64,000 nt of DNA, from positions 1,054,001 to 1,118,000 of the forward strand of contig OZ220491.1 in assembly GCA_965116195.1 (NCBI GenBank), in the 5' to 3' direction. Source of the stretch: Aldehydirespirator sp965116195 (GTDB lineage Bacteria; Actinomycetota; Acidimicrobiia; Acidimicrobiales; Aldehydirespiratoraceae). Below are positions 1 to 8,596 of the stretch, piece after piece. How positions within the stretch are numbered: the first letter of the stretch is position 1; each line of letters starts with the position of its first letter. Position numbers and translations under genes: made by a program. The notes under the pieces were generated by a model that was not told the DNA's origin, ran no database searches, and saw nothing but the letters and a program-made list of their open reading frames with translations.

Positions 1-445
1 AGGCTTGCTGATGCCCGGTTTTGGTCGTTCACCCTGTACTAGCATGCCATGGTAAGAACTTAGTAAGAACCTCATGAAGTGCTTACCTTTCGCGGATGCC
101 GACTAGATGTTCACCCAGTAGTAGCCGGCAAAGCCGCCGACGTTGCATTATTTGAGTGCCAACTTTCTGGCACACTGTGCCAATCATCTGGCACCCCTGT
201 GGCACTCACCTGGCACCCCCTGTTGCACCATTGAACCTTTGTGGGCTTGAGGTCGATAGCCGGTCATCTTGGGTAGTGCCATTCGACACCTGGGTCAGCA
301 GGGTCAACCTGACTACCCTGGGGTGGTGTCAAGGGGCGGCCGTGCAGGGAATGGTTCTGAGGTCCACCGGTGGCGGGTCAACCCTGACCACACTGGGTGG
401 TGTCAATGGGCGTGAAGGCTTGTCAAGCTGGGTAGCGTCAGGGGA
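1..445. other. Upstream noncoding region with short repeats
   Basis: No convincing gene is seen here. Positions 150-230 hold several copies of a TGGCAC/GTGCCA motif about 17-20 bp apart, so short inverted pairs can form. An imperfect direct repeat beginning GGGTCAAC, with TGGTGTCAA near its end, occurs at 301 and again at 375 (74 bp apart). The promoter of the downstream lpdA gene probably lies here, but no clear -35/-10 pair could be assigned. Confidence 0.5.
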
Positions 446-1930
446 GTGGCTGTGAGCAATCCGAAACATGATGTGGTCGTCATCGGAGGAGGGCCGGGCG
501 GTTATGCCGCGGCTCTCTACGGCGCGGCTGCGGGGCTGGATGTGGCGGTCGTCGAGTGCGGCAAACTCGGCGGTACCTGTCTGCATGTCGGCTGCATCCC
601 CGCCAAGGAGTTGCTGGAGGCCGCCTCCGTCTATCGCACCGTGAGGCGTGCCGGGGAGTTCGGAGTCCTCGCCGGAGAACCCGGCATTGACTGGACAGCC
701 GTGCTGGGTCGCAAGCTCAAGGTGATAGAGCAACTCGCAACGGGGCTCGCCTCGTTGCTGGGACAGCGCAAGGTGACCGTCTATCCCGGTACGGGATCAA
801 TCCAGGCGGCTGGCACCGTCGCAGTGAAGCCTGCTGCGATGTCCGAGGGTTCCGACAGCACCGACAGCACCGACGGCACCAACAGTACCGATGCCGTGCA
901 GATGACCGATCCCGTGCAGATGGTGGAGGCCCCGTCAATCATCGTGGCTTCCGGCTCGACCCCTCGCACGCTGCCCGGCTTTGAGGTGGACGGGCGGATC
1001 GTGGTCACCTCCGACCAGCTCTTCACCATGGTTGAACTGCCTGCCACGGCGGTCGTGATCGGTGGCGGGGCGATCGGCTGCGAATTCGCTTCGATGATGG
1101 GCGATCTGGGCGTGGACGTGACTGTTCTGGAAGCGCTGCCGGACATTCTCACCGGCTGTGACACCGATGTCGCCAAGGTGGTGAGGCGCTCGTTCCGCAA
1201 GCGGCAGATCAAGGTTCACACCGGTGTCACGGTCGAGGGTCACGAGCCCCGTGCCGACGGGTCCGGGACGGTGGTGTCCTATGGCGATGATCGCCGGGCT
1301 GATGTTGATCTGGTGGTGATTGCGGTGGGTCGCAGGCCACGCACCGAGGGTCTGGGCCTCACACAAGCAGGCGTGCAGATGACTGACCGCGGGTTCATTG
1401 TCGCTGACGGCACCTGCCGTACCTCGGTGCCGGGCATATGGGCCGTGGGTGACGTGCTTGACACTCCGCAGTTGGCCCACACCGCATTCGCCGAGGGCAT
1501 GCTGGCCATATCTGACATCCTGGGCGAGCAACCCGAACCGCTCAACTATCAGGCCACTCCCTGGTGTATCTACTGCCATCCCGAAGTGGCTTTTGTCGGC
1601 TATGCCGAGGCCGCCGCCAGGGCTGCCGGACATGATGTGGTCACCTCCACCCATCGACATATGGGCAACGGTCGGGCCCAGATACTGGGCGAGACTGACG
1701 GCCTTGTGAAGGTCATAGCCGAGAGGCTCGCCGACGGTACCGGCGGTCGGATTCTGGGTGTCCACATGGCCGGACCCTGGGTGACTGAGCAGTTGGGACA
1801 GGGTTATCTGGCGGTCAACTGGGAGGCGACCGTCACGGAGGTTGCCCGGTTCATCCAACCCCACCCGACGATGAGCGAACTGTTTGGAGAGGCGGCACTC
1901 TCGCTGACGGGCCGGTCGCTGCACGGTTAG
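446..1930 (+). CDS. lpdA: Dihydrolipoamide dehydrogenase (E3)
   Basis: FAD-dependent E3 that reoxidises dihydrolipoyl groups on the E2 of 2-oxoacid dehydrogenase complexes, passing electrons to NAD+. The N-terminal FAD motif GGGPGG is at residues 14-19. The redox-active pair is C45/C50 in GGTCLHVGCIPAK. A second nucleotide-binding motif, VVIGGGAIGCEFAS, lies mid-protein, and the catalytic His-Glu is H473/E478 in HPTMSE. Length (494 aa) is slightly above the usual 460-475 because residues 131-161 hold a Ser/Thr/Asp-rich low-complexity insertion between two otherwise conserved segments. The start is GTG 446; GTG 452 is also possible and has better spacing from the GGGGAG at 441-446. The next gene downstream encodes the E2 partner. 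Confidence 0.95.
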   Translation: MAVSNPKHDVVVIGGGPGGYAAALYGAAAGLDVAVVECGKLGGTCLHVGCIPAKELLEAASVYRTVRRAGEFGVLAGEPGIDWTAVLGRKLKVIEQLATGLASLLGQRKVTVYPGTGSIQAAGTVAVKPAAMSEGSDSTDSTDGTNSTDAVQMTDPVQMVEAPSIIVASGSTPRTLPGFEVDGRIVVTSDQLFTMVELPATAVVIGGGAIGCEFASMMGDLGVDVTVLEALPDILTGCDTDVAKVVRRSFRKRQIKVHTGVTVEGHEPRADGSGTVVSYGDDRRADVDLVVIAVGRRPRTEGLGLTQAGVQMTDRGFIVADGTCRTSVPGIWAVGDVLDTPQLAHTAFAEGMLAISDILGEQPEPLNYQATPWCIYCHPEVAFVGYAEAAARAAGHDVVTSTHRHMGNGRAQILGETDGLVKVIAERLADGTGGRILGVHMAGPWVTEQLGQGYLAVNWEATVTEVARFIQPHPTMSELFGEAALSLTGRSLHG

Positions 1931-1975
1931 GGTGCTGGAGGGACTTGCTGGTGATTGACTCTGTAGCTGTGGGAC

Positions 1976-3772
1976 ATGATCATGGCTGATGTGGAGATGC
2001 CCCAGTTGGGCGAGACCGTGACGGAGGGAACGGTCACCCGTTGGTTCAAGCAGATCGGTGACACGGTGGCCTTGGACGAGGCTCTCTTTGAGGTGTCCAC
2101 CGACAAGGTGGACACCGAGGTGCCTTCGCCTACTGCTGGTGTCCTTTTGGAGATACTCGCCAACGAGGGTGACCTGGTGGAGGTCGGGCAGGTTCTGGCC
2201 CGCGTGGGTGACAGTGCCTCCGCTGGGTCTGATCCCGTTCATGCTGCGCCGGTGTCCGAGGAGCCGCCACTGAGCCAGCAGCAGATGCTGCTCACCGACA
2301 TGAGCAGGGTGGACACTGCTGCAAGAGTTGATGACGAGCCGCAGACTGAAGTTACCCGACCCGCCCCAGCCGACACGACCTCCCGACCTGCGAGCGCTGC
2401 TTTTGGCTCCGGGGCTGTTGCCCCTGACCCTGCGAGCTTTCCCCCTGGCTCTGAGGTTGCTGCCCCCGACCCTGCGACCGCTGCCCCTGACCTTGGGGCC
2501 GCTGCTCACTACTCCGGAGCCACCGCTTCTGATCCTGTGACCGCTGGCCGTGACCCCGCGAGCGCTGGCCTTGACCCCGGTGCCGCTGCTTCTGATCCTG
2601 TGAGCGACACAACGGGTATGGTGTTGTCACCGGTGGTGCGCCGCCTGATCGCTGAGAGCGGCCTTGATGCTTCGACAATAGTGGGCACGGGTCTCGGAGG
2701 TCGCATCACGCGAGCCGATGCAGAGCAGGCCATAGCAGCCCGCAACGCAGTTGATCGCAGCGCAGCTGCTGCGAAGTCGTCAGTGCCCGAGCCGCCCACA
2801 GCCGGAACCCCGGCACCAGAACGCCTCCGGTCTGTCGCAGCGTCAGCGAGCACCCAGCCTCCCGCGACATCAGCTCGCCCCCAGCATGCCGCCGCAGGAG
2901 CGAGCACCCGGTCTGATACCGGCCGCGCCCAGCCTGCTGAGCGCACCCAGTCTCCCACAGGAGCAGGTCGCGCCCAGCCTGCCGAGCGAAAGAGTCGTCG
3001 GCCTCGTCGCGATACTGCGGCCAGCACCTCCCCGGCGGCGGTGGCTGTCGTGTCTGGCCGTGACACGGTGGTACCTCTCAACAACATCCGTCGACGCACC
3101 GCAGATCACATGGTGCGATCCAAGCAGACCTCCCCGCATGTGCTCACCGCTGTCGAGGTGGACTACGAAGGCGTGGAGCAGGTGCGCCGCAAGCTCAAAC
3201 AGGCCTGGAAAGCCGAGGAGGGCTTCGGCCTGAGCTATCTGCCTTTTATTTCCAGGGCTGTCATTGACGCATTGCGTGACTACCCGCACCTCAATGCCAG
3301 CTTTGGCGACGACGGACTGGTGGTCCATTCCGCGATCAACCTCGCGGTTGCGGTTGACATTGACTTCCAGGGTTTGTTGGCACCGGTGGTGCATGATGCT
3401 GACGGCAAGCGACTGCGCCAGATAGCCCGTGAAATAGTTGATCTGGCTGACCGAGCGAGGAACCGAAAACTTGGTATTGATGATCTGTCGGGAGGCACTT
3501 TCACGCTGACCAACGCCGGTCAGTACGGCACGATGATGCAGTTCCCGATAATCAATCAGCCCCAGGTGGCGATCCTCAGCACTGACGGTGTGGCACGCAA
3601 GCCGGTCGTGATCACCGATGCCCGTGGTAGCGAGTCAATCGCCATTCACTCGGTGGGAGTGCTGGCCATGGCCTGGGATCATCGGGCTTTTGACGGAGCC
3701 TACGCAGCTGCTTTCCTCCACAGGGTCAGGGAGATCATCGAGACCCGCAACTGGGAGGCCGAGATCCGCTGA
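1976..3772 (+). CDS. sucB: 2-oxoacid dehydrogenase E2, dihydrolipoamide acyltransferase (SucB-like)
   Basis: E2 core of a 2-oxoacid dehydrogenase complex, probably 2-oxoglutarate or pyruvate. Domains in order: one lipoyl domain (residues 3-80, lipoyl-lysine K44 in STDKVDTE), a long Ala/Pro/Asp linker with imperfect repeats (about 80-212), the E3-binding peripheral domain (about 215-253, SPVVRRLIAES and GRITRADAEQAI), a second Ala/Pro/Arg linker, and the acyltransferase domain with the catalytic DHRAFDGAY motif (H569, D573). The linkers are longer than usual and contain short tandem repeats, for example GCTTCTGATCCTGTGA at 2525 and 2588. It starts at ATG 1976, with an in-frame ATG at 1982. It follows lpdA by 45 bp and precedes lipB-lipA by 8 bp, so the three are probably one operon. 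Substrate specificity cannot be settled from sequence alone. Confidence 0.93.
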   Translation: MIMADVEMPQLGETVTEGTVTRWFKQIGDTVALDEALFEVSTDKVDTEVPSPTAGVLLEILANEGDLVEVGQVLARVGDSASAGSDPVHAAPVSEEPPLSQQQMLLTDMSRVDTAARVDDEPQTEVTRPAPADTTSRPASAAFGSGAVAPDPASFPPGSEVAAPDPATAAPDLGAAAHYSGATASDPVTAGRDPASAGLDPGAAASDPVSDTTGMVLSPVVRRLIAESGLDASTIVGTGLGGRITRADAEQAIAARNAVDRSAAAAKSSVPEPPTAGTPAPERLRSVAASASTQPPATSARPQHAAAGASTRSDTGRAQPAERTQSPTGAGRAQPAERKSRRPRRDTAASTSPAAVAVVSGRDTVVPLNNIRRRTADHMVRSKQTSPHVLTAVEVDYEGVEQVRRKLKQAWKAEEGFGLSYLPFISRAVIDALRDYPHLNASFGDDGLVVHSAINLAVAVDIDFQGLLAPVVHDADGKRLRQIAREIVDLADRARNRKLGIDDLSGGTFTLTNAGQYGTMMQFPIINQPQVAILSTDGVARKPVVITDARGSESIAIHSVGVLAMAWDHRAFDGAYAAAFLHRVREIIETRNWEAEIR

Positions 3773-3780
3773 GCGAGACG

Positions 3781-5862
3781 TTGGTACAGACGGATGTGGG
3801 CGTGTCGGGTTCACGGGGTTCGTCGGTGGAACAGATGGGGCAATCCGTGGAGCGAGCGGTTGCGCCGGTGCTGCGTATCCGTTGGCTGGGTCGTGTTGAT
3901 TACAACGACGCTCAGGTGTTGCAACATCGGCTTCAGGTTCATTCAGCCGAGGATCACCTGCTGTTGCTGGAACATCCACACGTGGTGACCTTGGGCCGGC
4001 GGGGACGTCGCGAGCATCTGCTTGGTGACCTTGAGGCCCGGGGAGCCACGGTGGTGGCAACCGACCGAGGTGGCGAGGTCACCTATCACGGCCCTGGACA
4101 ACTTGTCGGCTATCCCATTCTGACTGTTCCGGGCCGTCGGGGTGGTGGTATGGCCGACACTGCTGCGTACGTGTCGAGCATTGAGCAGATGCTGATTGAC
4201 GTGTTGGGTGATCTTGACCTGCGAGCGGGCCGGTTGGCTCGACACACCGGCGTGTGGATTGACCCTGACAGCGATCAGCCCCGCAAGATTGCGGCGATAG
4301 GGGTGCGGTTGTCGCGCTCGCGGTCCAGGCACGGCTTCGCGCTGAACATCAACCCGGACCTCAGCTGGTTTGATCGGATCGTGCCGTGTGGCATCACCGG
4401 TCTGGGTGTCACGTCGCTGGAGCGTGAAGGTGTTGGCGCGTCAATGCGGGAGTTGGTTGATCTGGTGGCCACGCACGCTGCTGCGGTCTGGGCCGGCCAT
4501 GGCAATGTTGACAGGGCCGACGTGGCCCATCGTCTGAAACCGACGGACATGGCACCCTTTACCCGAGCAGCCACGGATCGCAGCGATGCTGCTGCCCAGC
4601 CTGCCAGCAACGTCAGCAGCAGTGCTGCGACTGAGGCTGTGGCCGAGGGTGTGGGTGTTCCGGCGGGAACTGTGTCGCCGGGCCGGGCTGAGTTGGTTGG
4701 TGAGGCAGCGCCGGGTGTTCCGGCGGGGGCCGTGGCTGAGGGTGTGGGTGTTCCGGCGGGAACTGTGTCGCCGGGGCGGGCTGAGTTGGTTGGTGAGGCA
4801 GTTCCGGGTGTTCCGGCTGGTGCCGTGGCCGAAGGTGTGGGTGTTCCGGCGGGAACTGTGTCGCCGGGGCGGGCTGAGTTGGTTGGTGAGGCAGTTCCGG
4901 GTGTTCCGGCGGGGGCCGTGGCTGAGGGAGTGTCGCCTCGGCTGCTGGGTCGGCTGGCCCAGGCTCGGGTTGATGGTGATGATGACGGGGGAGTTGTGCC
5001 TCTGCGGTCACGCAAACCGGAATGGATGCGTGTGCCGCTTGGCACAGGGCCGGAGTTTCGCAGGGTTCGCTCCACGCTGCGGAGTCTGGAACTGGTGACC
5101 GTGTGCGAGGAGGCGGGTTGCCCCAACATTTCTGAATGCTGGAACGACGGCACCGCGACGTTCATGATCCTCGGTGAGCGTTGCACCCGTGCCTGTGGGT
5201 TTTGTCAGGTTGACACCCGTCGTCCGGAGCCGGTTGACCGGGGCGAGCCGCAGCGCGTGGCCGAGGCTGCGGCCCGCATGGAGTTGAAGTATGTGGTCGT
5301 GACGATGGTGGCTCGCGACGATCTTGACGACGGTGGGGCTTCGGCGGTTGTGGACACGGTTGCGGCTGTGCGTTCCCGGCTGCCGGATGCGCAGGTGGAG
5401 ACACTGATCAGCGATCTCGGCGGCGATCCCGCGGCGCTCCAGCAGGTGTTCGGGGCACGGCCCGATGTGCTCAACCACAACATTGAGACGGTGGCCCGTC
5501 TGCAGCGTGCGGTGCGTCCCTCGGCGGGTTATGCACGCAGCCTGGCAGTGCTGGCCCGGGCCAAGGATGCCGGGTTGACAACCAAGTCGTCAATGATCGT
5601 GGGCATGGGTGAGACCCATGACGAGATCGTGCAGACGCTGTGCGATCTGCGGTCGGTGGGTACCGACATCGTGACCCTCGGCCAGTATCTGAGACCGACG
5701 GCACGGCACCTGCCGGTGGCGCGCTGGTGGGAACCTGCTGCGTTCAGCCGCTGGAAACAAATCGGCGAGTCGCTGGGAATAGGCCACGTGGAGGCATCGC
5801 CGCTGACACGCTCAAGCTACCACGCCCGCCAAGCTGCCGAGGCCACCACAGCAGTCCCCTAG
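3781..5862 (+). CDS. Fused octanoyltransferase-lipoyl synthase (LipB-LipA)
   Basis: One polypeptide carries both steps of lipoate assembly: transfer of octanoate from ACP to a target lysine (LipB) and sulfur insertion by a radical-SAM enzyme (LipA). LipB spans residues about 30-240 and shows ATDRGGEVTYHGPGQL, K169 in RKIAAIGV and the catalytic C203 in VPCGITGLG. A linker (about 285-405) is built of 31-residue repeats containing VPAGTVSPGRAELVGEA. LipA spans about 405-690, with the auxiliary-cluster cysteines C442, C447 and C453, the radical-SAM motif C468-x3-C472-x2-C475 and the terminal RSSY motif. No stop or frame break separates the halves. The start is TTG 3781, 8 bp after E2; ATG 3835 is an alternative. 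lipB and lipA are usually separate adjacent genes. Confidence 0.94.
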   Translation: MVQTDVGVSGSRGSSVEQMGQSVERAVAPVLRIRWLGRVDYNDAQVLQHRLQVHSAEDHLLLLEHPHVVTLGRRGRREHLLGDLEARGATVVATDRGGEVTYHGPGQLVGYPILTVPGRRGGGMADTAAYVSSIEQMLIDVLGDLDLRAGRLARHTGVWIDPDSDQPRKIAAIGVRLSRSRSRHGFALNINPDLSWFDRIVPCGITGLGVTSLEREGVGASMRELVDLVATHAAAVWAGHGNVDRADVAHRLKPTDMAPFTRAATDRSDAAAQPASNVSSSAATEAVAEGVGVPAGTVSPGRAELVGEAAPGVPAGAVAEGVGVPAGTVSPGRAELVGEAVPGVPAGAVAEGVGVPAGTVSPGRAELVGEAVPGVPAGAVAEGVSPRLLGRLAQARVDGDDDGGVVPLRSRKPEWMRVPLGTGPEFRRVRSTLRSLELVTVCEEAGCPNISECWNDGTATFMILGERCTRACGFCQVDTRRPEPVDRGEPQRVAEAAARMELKYVVVTMVARDDLDDGGASAVVDTVAAVRSRLPDAQVETLISDLGGDPAALQQVFGARPDVLNHNIETVARLQRAVRPSAGYARSLAVLARAKDAGLTTKSSMIVGMGETHDEIVQTLCDLRSVGTDIVTLGQYLRPTARHLPVARWWEPAAFSRWKQIGESLGIGHVEASPLTRSSYHARQAAEATTAVP

Positions 5863-6009
5863 CCTCGGGCCGCCAAGTTCGCGTGGTCGGTTCTTGTGGG
5901 GTGTCGTGGTCGGGGCAAGGTCGTCCTTGGGTATGAGCCATGTTTCGCTGGCCGGTTCATGTTACGAACTGCTGGGTCTGGAGTATGAGTCGCCCTTAGG
6001 CTTGGGAAC

Positions 6010-7113
6010 ATGTTTGCTGATCGGCTGATGCGTGCGCGAGGGCTGATGGCTGAGCGTGGCATTGATGTGATGCTGCTGTCCTGTGGTGCCGACCTGCCCT
6101 ATTTTTGTGGCTACGAAGCCATGCCGTTGGAGCGCCTGACGATGCTGGTGGTACCCCGCGACGGTTTTGCCACTCTGGTGGTGCCGCAACTGGAGGCACC
6201 ACGGGTGCTGGAGCGGCCCGATGTCTTCACGATGCGACCGTGGCGCGAGACCGAAGACCCGATAGCCGTCGTCGCCGGGTTGGTTCGACCGTCAGGTAAA
6301 GCTGCGGTGGGTGACCAGACGTGGGCCGGGTTCCTGGTGGATTTGATCGCAGATCTGCCGGACATGGCCTGGTGCCGGGCCCGCGAGGTGACCTCACCGA
6401 TACGTTCCGTCAAGGATGCAGCAGAGATTGAGAGGCTGCGGGCTGCCGGTGCCGCCGTGGACCGGATCGCTGACCGTCTGCAGCGAGGCGCGATAGATCT
6501 CATCGGGCGCACCGAGGCTGAGGTGTCAGCAGAGTTGGGCCGTCAAATCGTTGCCGAGGGCCATGACCGTGTCAACTTCGCCATCGTGGCGGCAGGCCCG
6601 AATGCGGCCAGTCCCCACCACGAGCCTGGATCCCGGGTCATCGGTGCTGATGAAGTGGTGCTGTGTGACTTCGGTGGCACGATGGTTGGTGACGACGGGG
6701 TCGGCTACTGCTCTGACCTCACGCGCTGTGTGTACACCGGCGAACCACCGGCGGAGTTCTGCGATCTCTATGATGTGCTGTTTGAGGCTCAGGCTGCTGC
6801 GGTGGCAGCCGCAACGGTGGGATCTCCGGCCGAGGTGGTTGATCAGGCAGCCCGTTCGATAATCGCTGCGGCTGGTTTCGGCGATTACTTCGTGCATCGC
6901 ACCGGCCATGGCATCGGCACCGAGGCGCACGAAGACCCCTACATCGTGGAGGGAAATCGCTCGCCGCTCGTGGCCGGCAACGTTTTTTCGGTGGAGCCGG
7001 GTGTCTACGTGCCGGGCCGGTGGGGGGCGCGACTGGAGGACATAGTCGCGGCATCCGCCGACGGTCCCGATCCTCTCAATCGAGTCAGCCACCATCTCGC
7101 TGTCGTTGCCTGA
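6010..7113 (+). CDS. M24-family aminopeptidase (Xaa-Pro peptidase type)
   Basis: Cytosolic metallopeptidase of the pita-bread fold, probably cleaving Xaa-Pro bonds. The N-terminal creatinase-like domain covers about residues 1-130 and the catalytic domain the rest. The metal-site motifs are in order: LCDFGGTM and GYCSDLTRC (Asp ligands), HRTGHGIGTEAHEDPY (His ligand and flanking Gly-His-Gly), VEPGVY (Glu) and a C-terminal RLEDI (Glu). Length 367 aa is normal for the family. It starts at ATG 6010 with only a weak purine-rich ribosome site. A 147-bp gap after lipB-lipA suggests its own promoter. M24 members are hard to separate, so Xaa-Pro specificity is inferred. Confidence 0.9.
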   Translation: MFADRLMRARGLMAERGIDVMLLSCGADLPYFCGYEAMPLERLTMLVVPRDGFATLVVPQLEAPRVLERPDVFTMRPWRETEDPIAVVAGLVRPSGKAAVGDQTWAGFLVDLIADLPDMAWCRAREVTSPIRSVKDAAEIERLRAAGAAVDRIADRLQRGAIDLIGRTEAEVSAELGRQIVAEGHDRVNFAIVAAGPNAASPHHEPGSRVIGADEVVLCDFGGTMVGDDGVGYCSDLTRCVYTGEPPAEFCDLYDVLFEAQAAAVAAATVGSPAEVVDQAARSIIAAAGFGDYFVHRTGHGIGTEAHEDPYIVEGNRSPLVAGNVFSVEPGVYVPGRWGARLEDIVAASADGPDPLNRVSHHLAVVA

Positions 7114-7463
7114 ACCGACAGGGTGGCCGCTTGATGTATGAGGTTGACACTTCCGATACTGGGTTCATGTTGCTTCGGCTTGTGTGGCTGATTGGTGTAT
7201 GAGGTTGACGCTCTTGCCGTGCCTTTGACATTCATGGGGAGTGGTTGGCCCGGCAGAGTGGGTACGGGTGCTTGACGCGTCCACAATGCCTCTCATGAGT
7301 TCTGACAGGGGTTGTCCTGGCGGGGTGGTGCCTGGTGTTTGAGGCGCTTGTCGTGTCTGTTGTGCTTGGTTGGCAGGGGCTGTCCTGGCGGGGTGGTGCC
7401 GAATGATTGACTTTGACGCGCTTGCGGTGCCCGGTGTGTTTGTTTTTGGCGAGGTGGTAGCGG
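7114..7463. repeat. Intergenic region with degenerate direct repeats
   Basis: About 350 bp without a credible gene. GTATGAGGTTGAC occurs at 7136 and 7197 (61 bp apart). TGTCCTGGCGGGGTGGTGCC occurs at 7313 and 7381 (68 bp apart), with a third weaker TGGCGAGGTGGT at 7447 just before the next start codon. The repeats are G/T-rich on the + strand. A promoter for the downstream membrane protein should be here but is not recognisable. Confidence 0.55.
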
Positions 7464-8483
7464 GTGGTTGAGTTTGACGTGTCCACTGTGTTGGTTGGTT
7501 GGGCCGGGGGAGGGTGGTGGTTCCTCTGGGTTACGACACGTCGCCGTGAGGTGGGACTCGGCTATGGATGGCTGGTGCGCTCGGTGCTGTTGTCGTTGGC
7601 TGCAACTGCGCTGCTGTTGGATGTGCTTCGTACCTCGAGTTGGACGGCTGAACCGTTTGTGACTGCACGCAGTGTGGCGACGGTGGGCCTGTTGGCAGCC
7701 GGAGTTGTGGCGCTGGCACAGTCCGTGCTCCGGCGTTCGGCCCGGGTTGCCGGGCAGCGTGGGCAAGAGCAGCGCAAAAAGGCTCGTGTGGCTGCCATGA
7801 CCCGGATGGTTCGGCAACCGACCTGCGCTGCTGAGGACCGAGTTGAACATCAACCAGCCAGAGCCAGTGATTTTGGTTTGACCCGCGTTGTTGAGGACCA
7901 ACCCGCGGAGTTTGCGCCTGAGCCTGCCGAACCTGTCAACAACAGCATTCGCCGTACCCAGGTGGAACTTCAACCGGCGGAGTTTTCGCCGAGGCTTGAC
8001 CTGTTAGCGGCCACATTGGGCCTTGTGGCAGCAGTGCTGGGGGCTGTTGCCGCGGACGGGCCTGTGGGGTTGGCGGTGGCGCGAACTCTGGTGGGGGCGC
8101 TGTTTGTCGGGGCGGTGGCCGACTCGATGTTGCTTGGCCACTGGTATCTGGTTCAGCCGGGTTTGGCCCGCGGCCCGCTGCTTGAGTTGGTGCGAGCCGC
8201 TGGCGTGATGTGGCTGCCGGAGACGCTTGTACTGCTGTGGCCAACAGGCATGGTCTCGGTGCTGAACGGCACGATTGATGATGGTTACAACGGGTTGCTC
8301 GGCTGGTTCTGGCTGGGTTGCACAGTCACAACGATCGGCTTGGTGGTGGTGGCCAGAGCGTCCCTGAAGGAGCGTCAGTACTCGGCGGTCATGGCAGCCA
8401 CCGGACTCATGTATCTGGCCATCCTGACGGCTGCCGGTCAGGACCTCGTTGCCCGCATCCTGTTGGCACCGGGAAGTACCTGA
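7464..8483 (+). CDS. Hypothetical polytopic membrane protein
   Basis: No family is recognised. The 339-residue product has about eight hydrophobic segments in two blocks: roughly residues 8-25, 40-55 and 70-88, then, after a charged Glu/Arg/Pro-rich cytoplasmic loop (about 90-180), about 185-205, 210-235, 250-270, 280-300 and 308-330. A conserved-looking LLGHWYLVQPGL motif lies in the second block. The loop contains three degenerate copies of a QPAEF-type motif, suggesting repeat expansion. The start is GTG 7464. It stands alone upstream of ku with no overlap. Function unknown. Confidence 0.72.
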   Translation: MVEFDVSTVLVGWAGGGWWFLWVTTRRREVGLGYGWLVRSVLLSLAATALLLDVLRTSSWTAEPFVTARSVATVGLLAAGVVALAQSVLRRSARVAGQRGQEQRKKARVAAMTRMVRQPTCAAEDRVEHQPARASDFGLTRVVEDQPAEFAPEPAEPVNNSIRRTQVELQPAEFSPRLDLLAATLGLVAAVLGAVAADGPVGLAVARTLVGALFVGAVADSMLLGHWYLVQPGLARGPLLELVRAAGVMWLPETLVLLWPTGMVSVLNGTIDDGYNGLLGWFWLGCTVTTIGLVVVARASLKERQYSAVMAATGLMYLAILTAAGQDLVARILLAPGST

Positions 8484-8516
8484 CCAAGCCGCACGCCAGC
8501 AGGTAGCCATGCCGGT

Positions 8517-8560
8517 ACCAGCGGGTACTACAGGCAGCACCAGCCGGTACTACAGGCAGG
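8517..8560. repeat. 22-bp tandem repeat upstream of ku
   Basis: Two copies of ACCAGCSGGTACTACAGGCAG at 8517 and 8539, followed by a partial GGTACTA. They lie between the membrane protein stop and the ku ribosome site, so they could affect ku expression, but no regulator is identifiable. Confidence 0.55.
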
Positions 8561-8596
8561 TACTATTGAGGTAGCGTCGGCACGGGGAGGCTCCTG

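Noticed and set aside
156..455. 99-codon frame before lpdA
   Set aside because: Composed of the TGGCAC and GGGTCAAC repeats, no ribosome site, overlaps the lpdA start.
935..2509. Minus-strand frame of 524 codons over lpdA and sucB
   Set aside because: Shadow of two clearly identified + strand genes; no family features.
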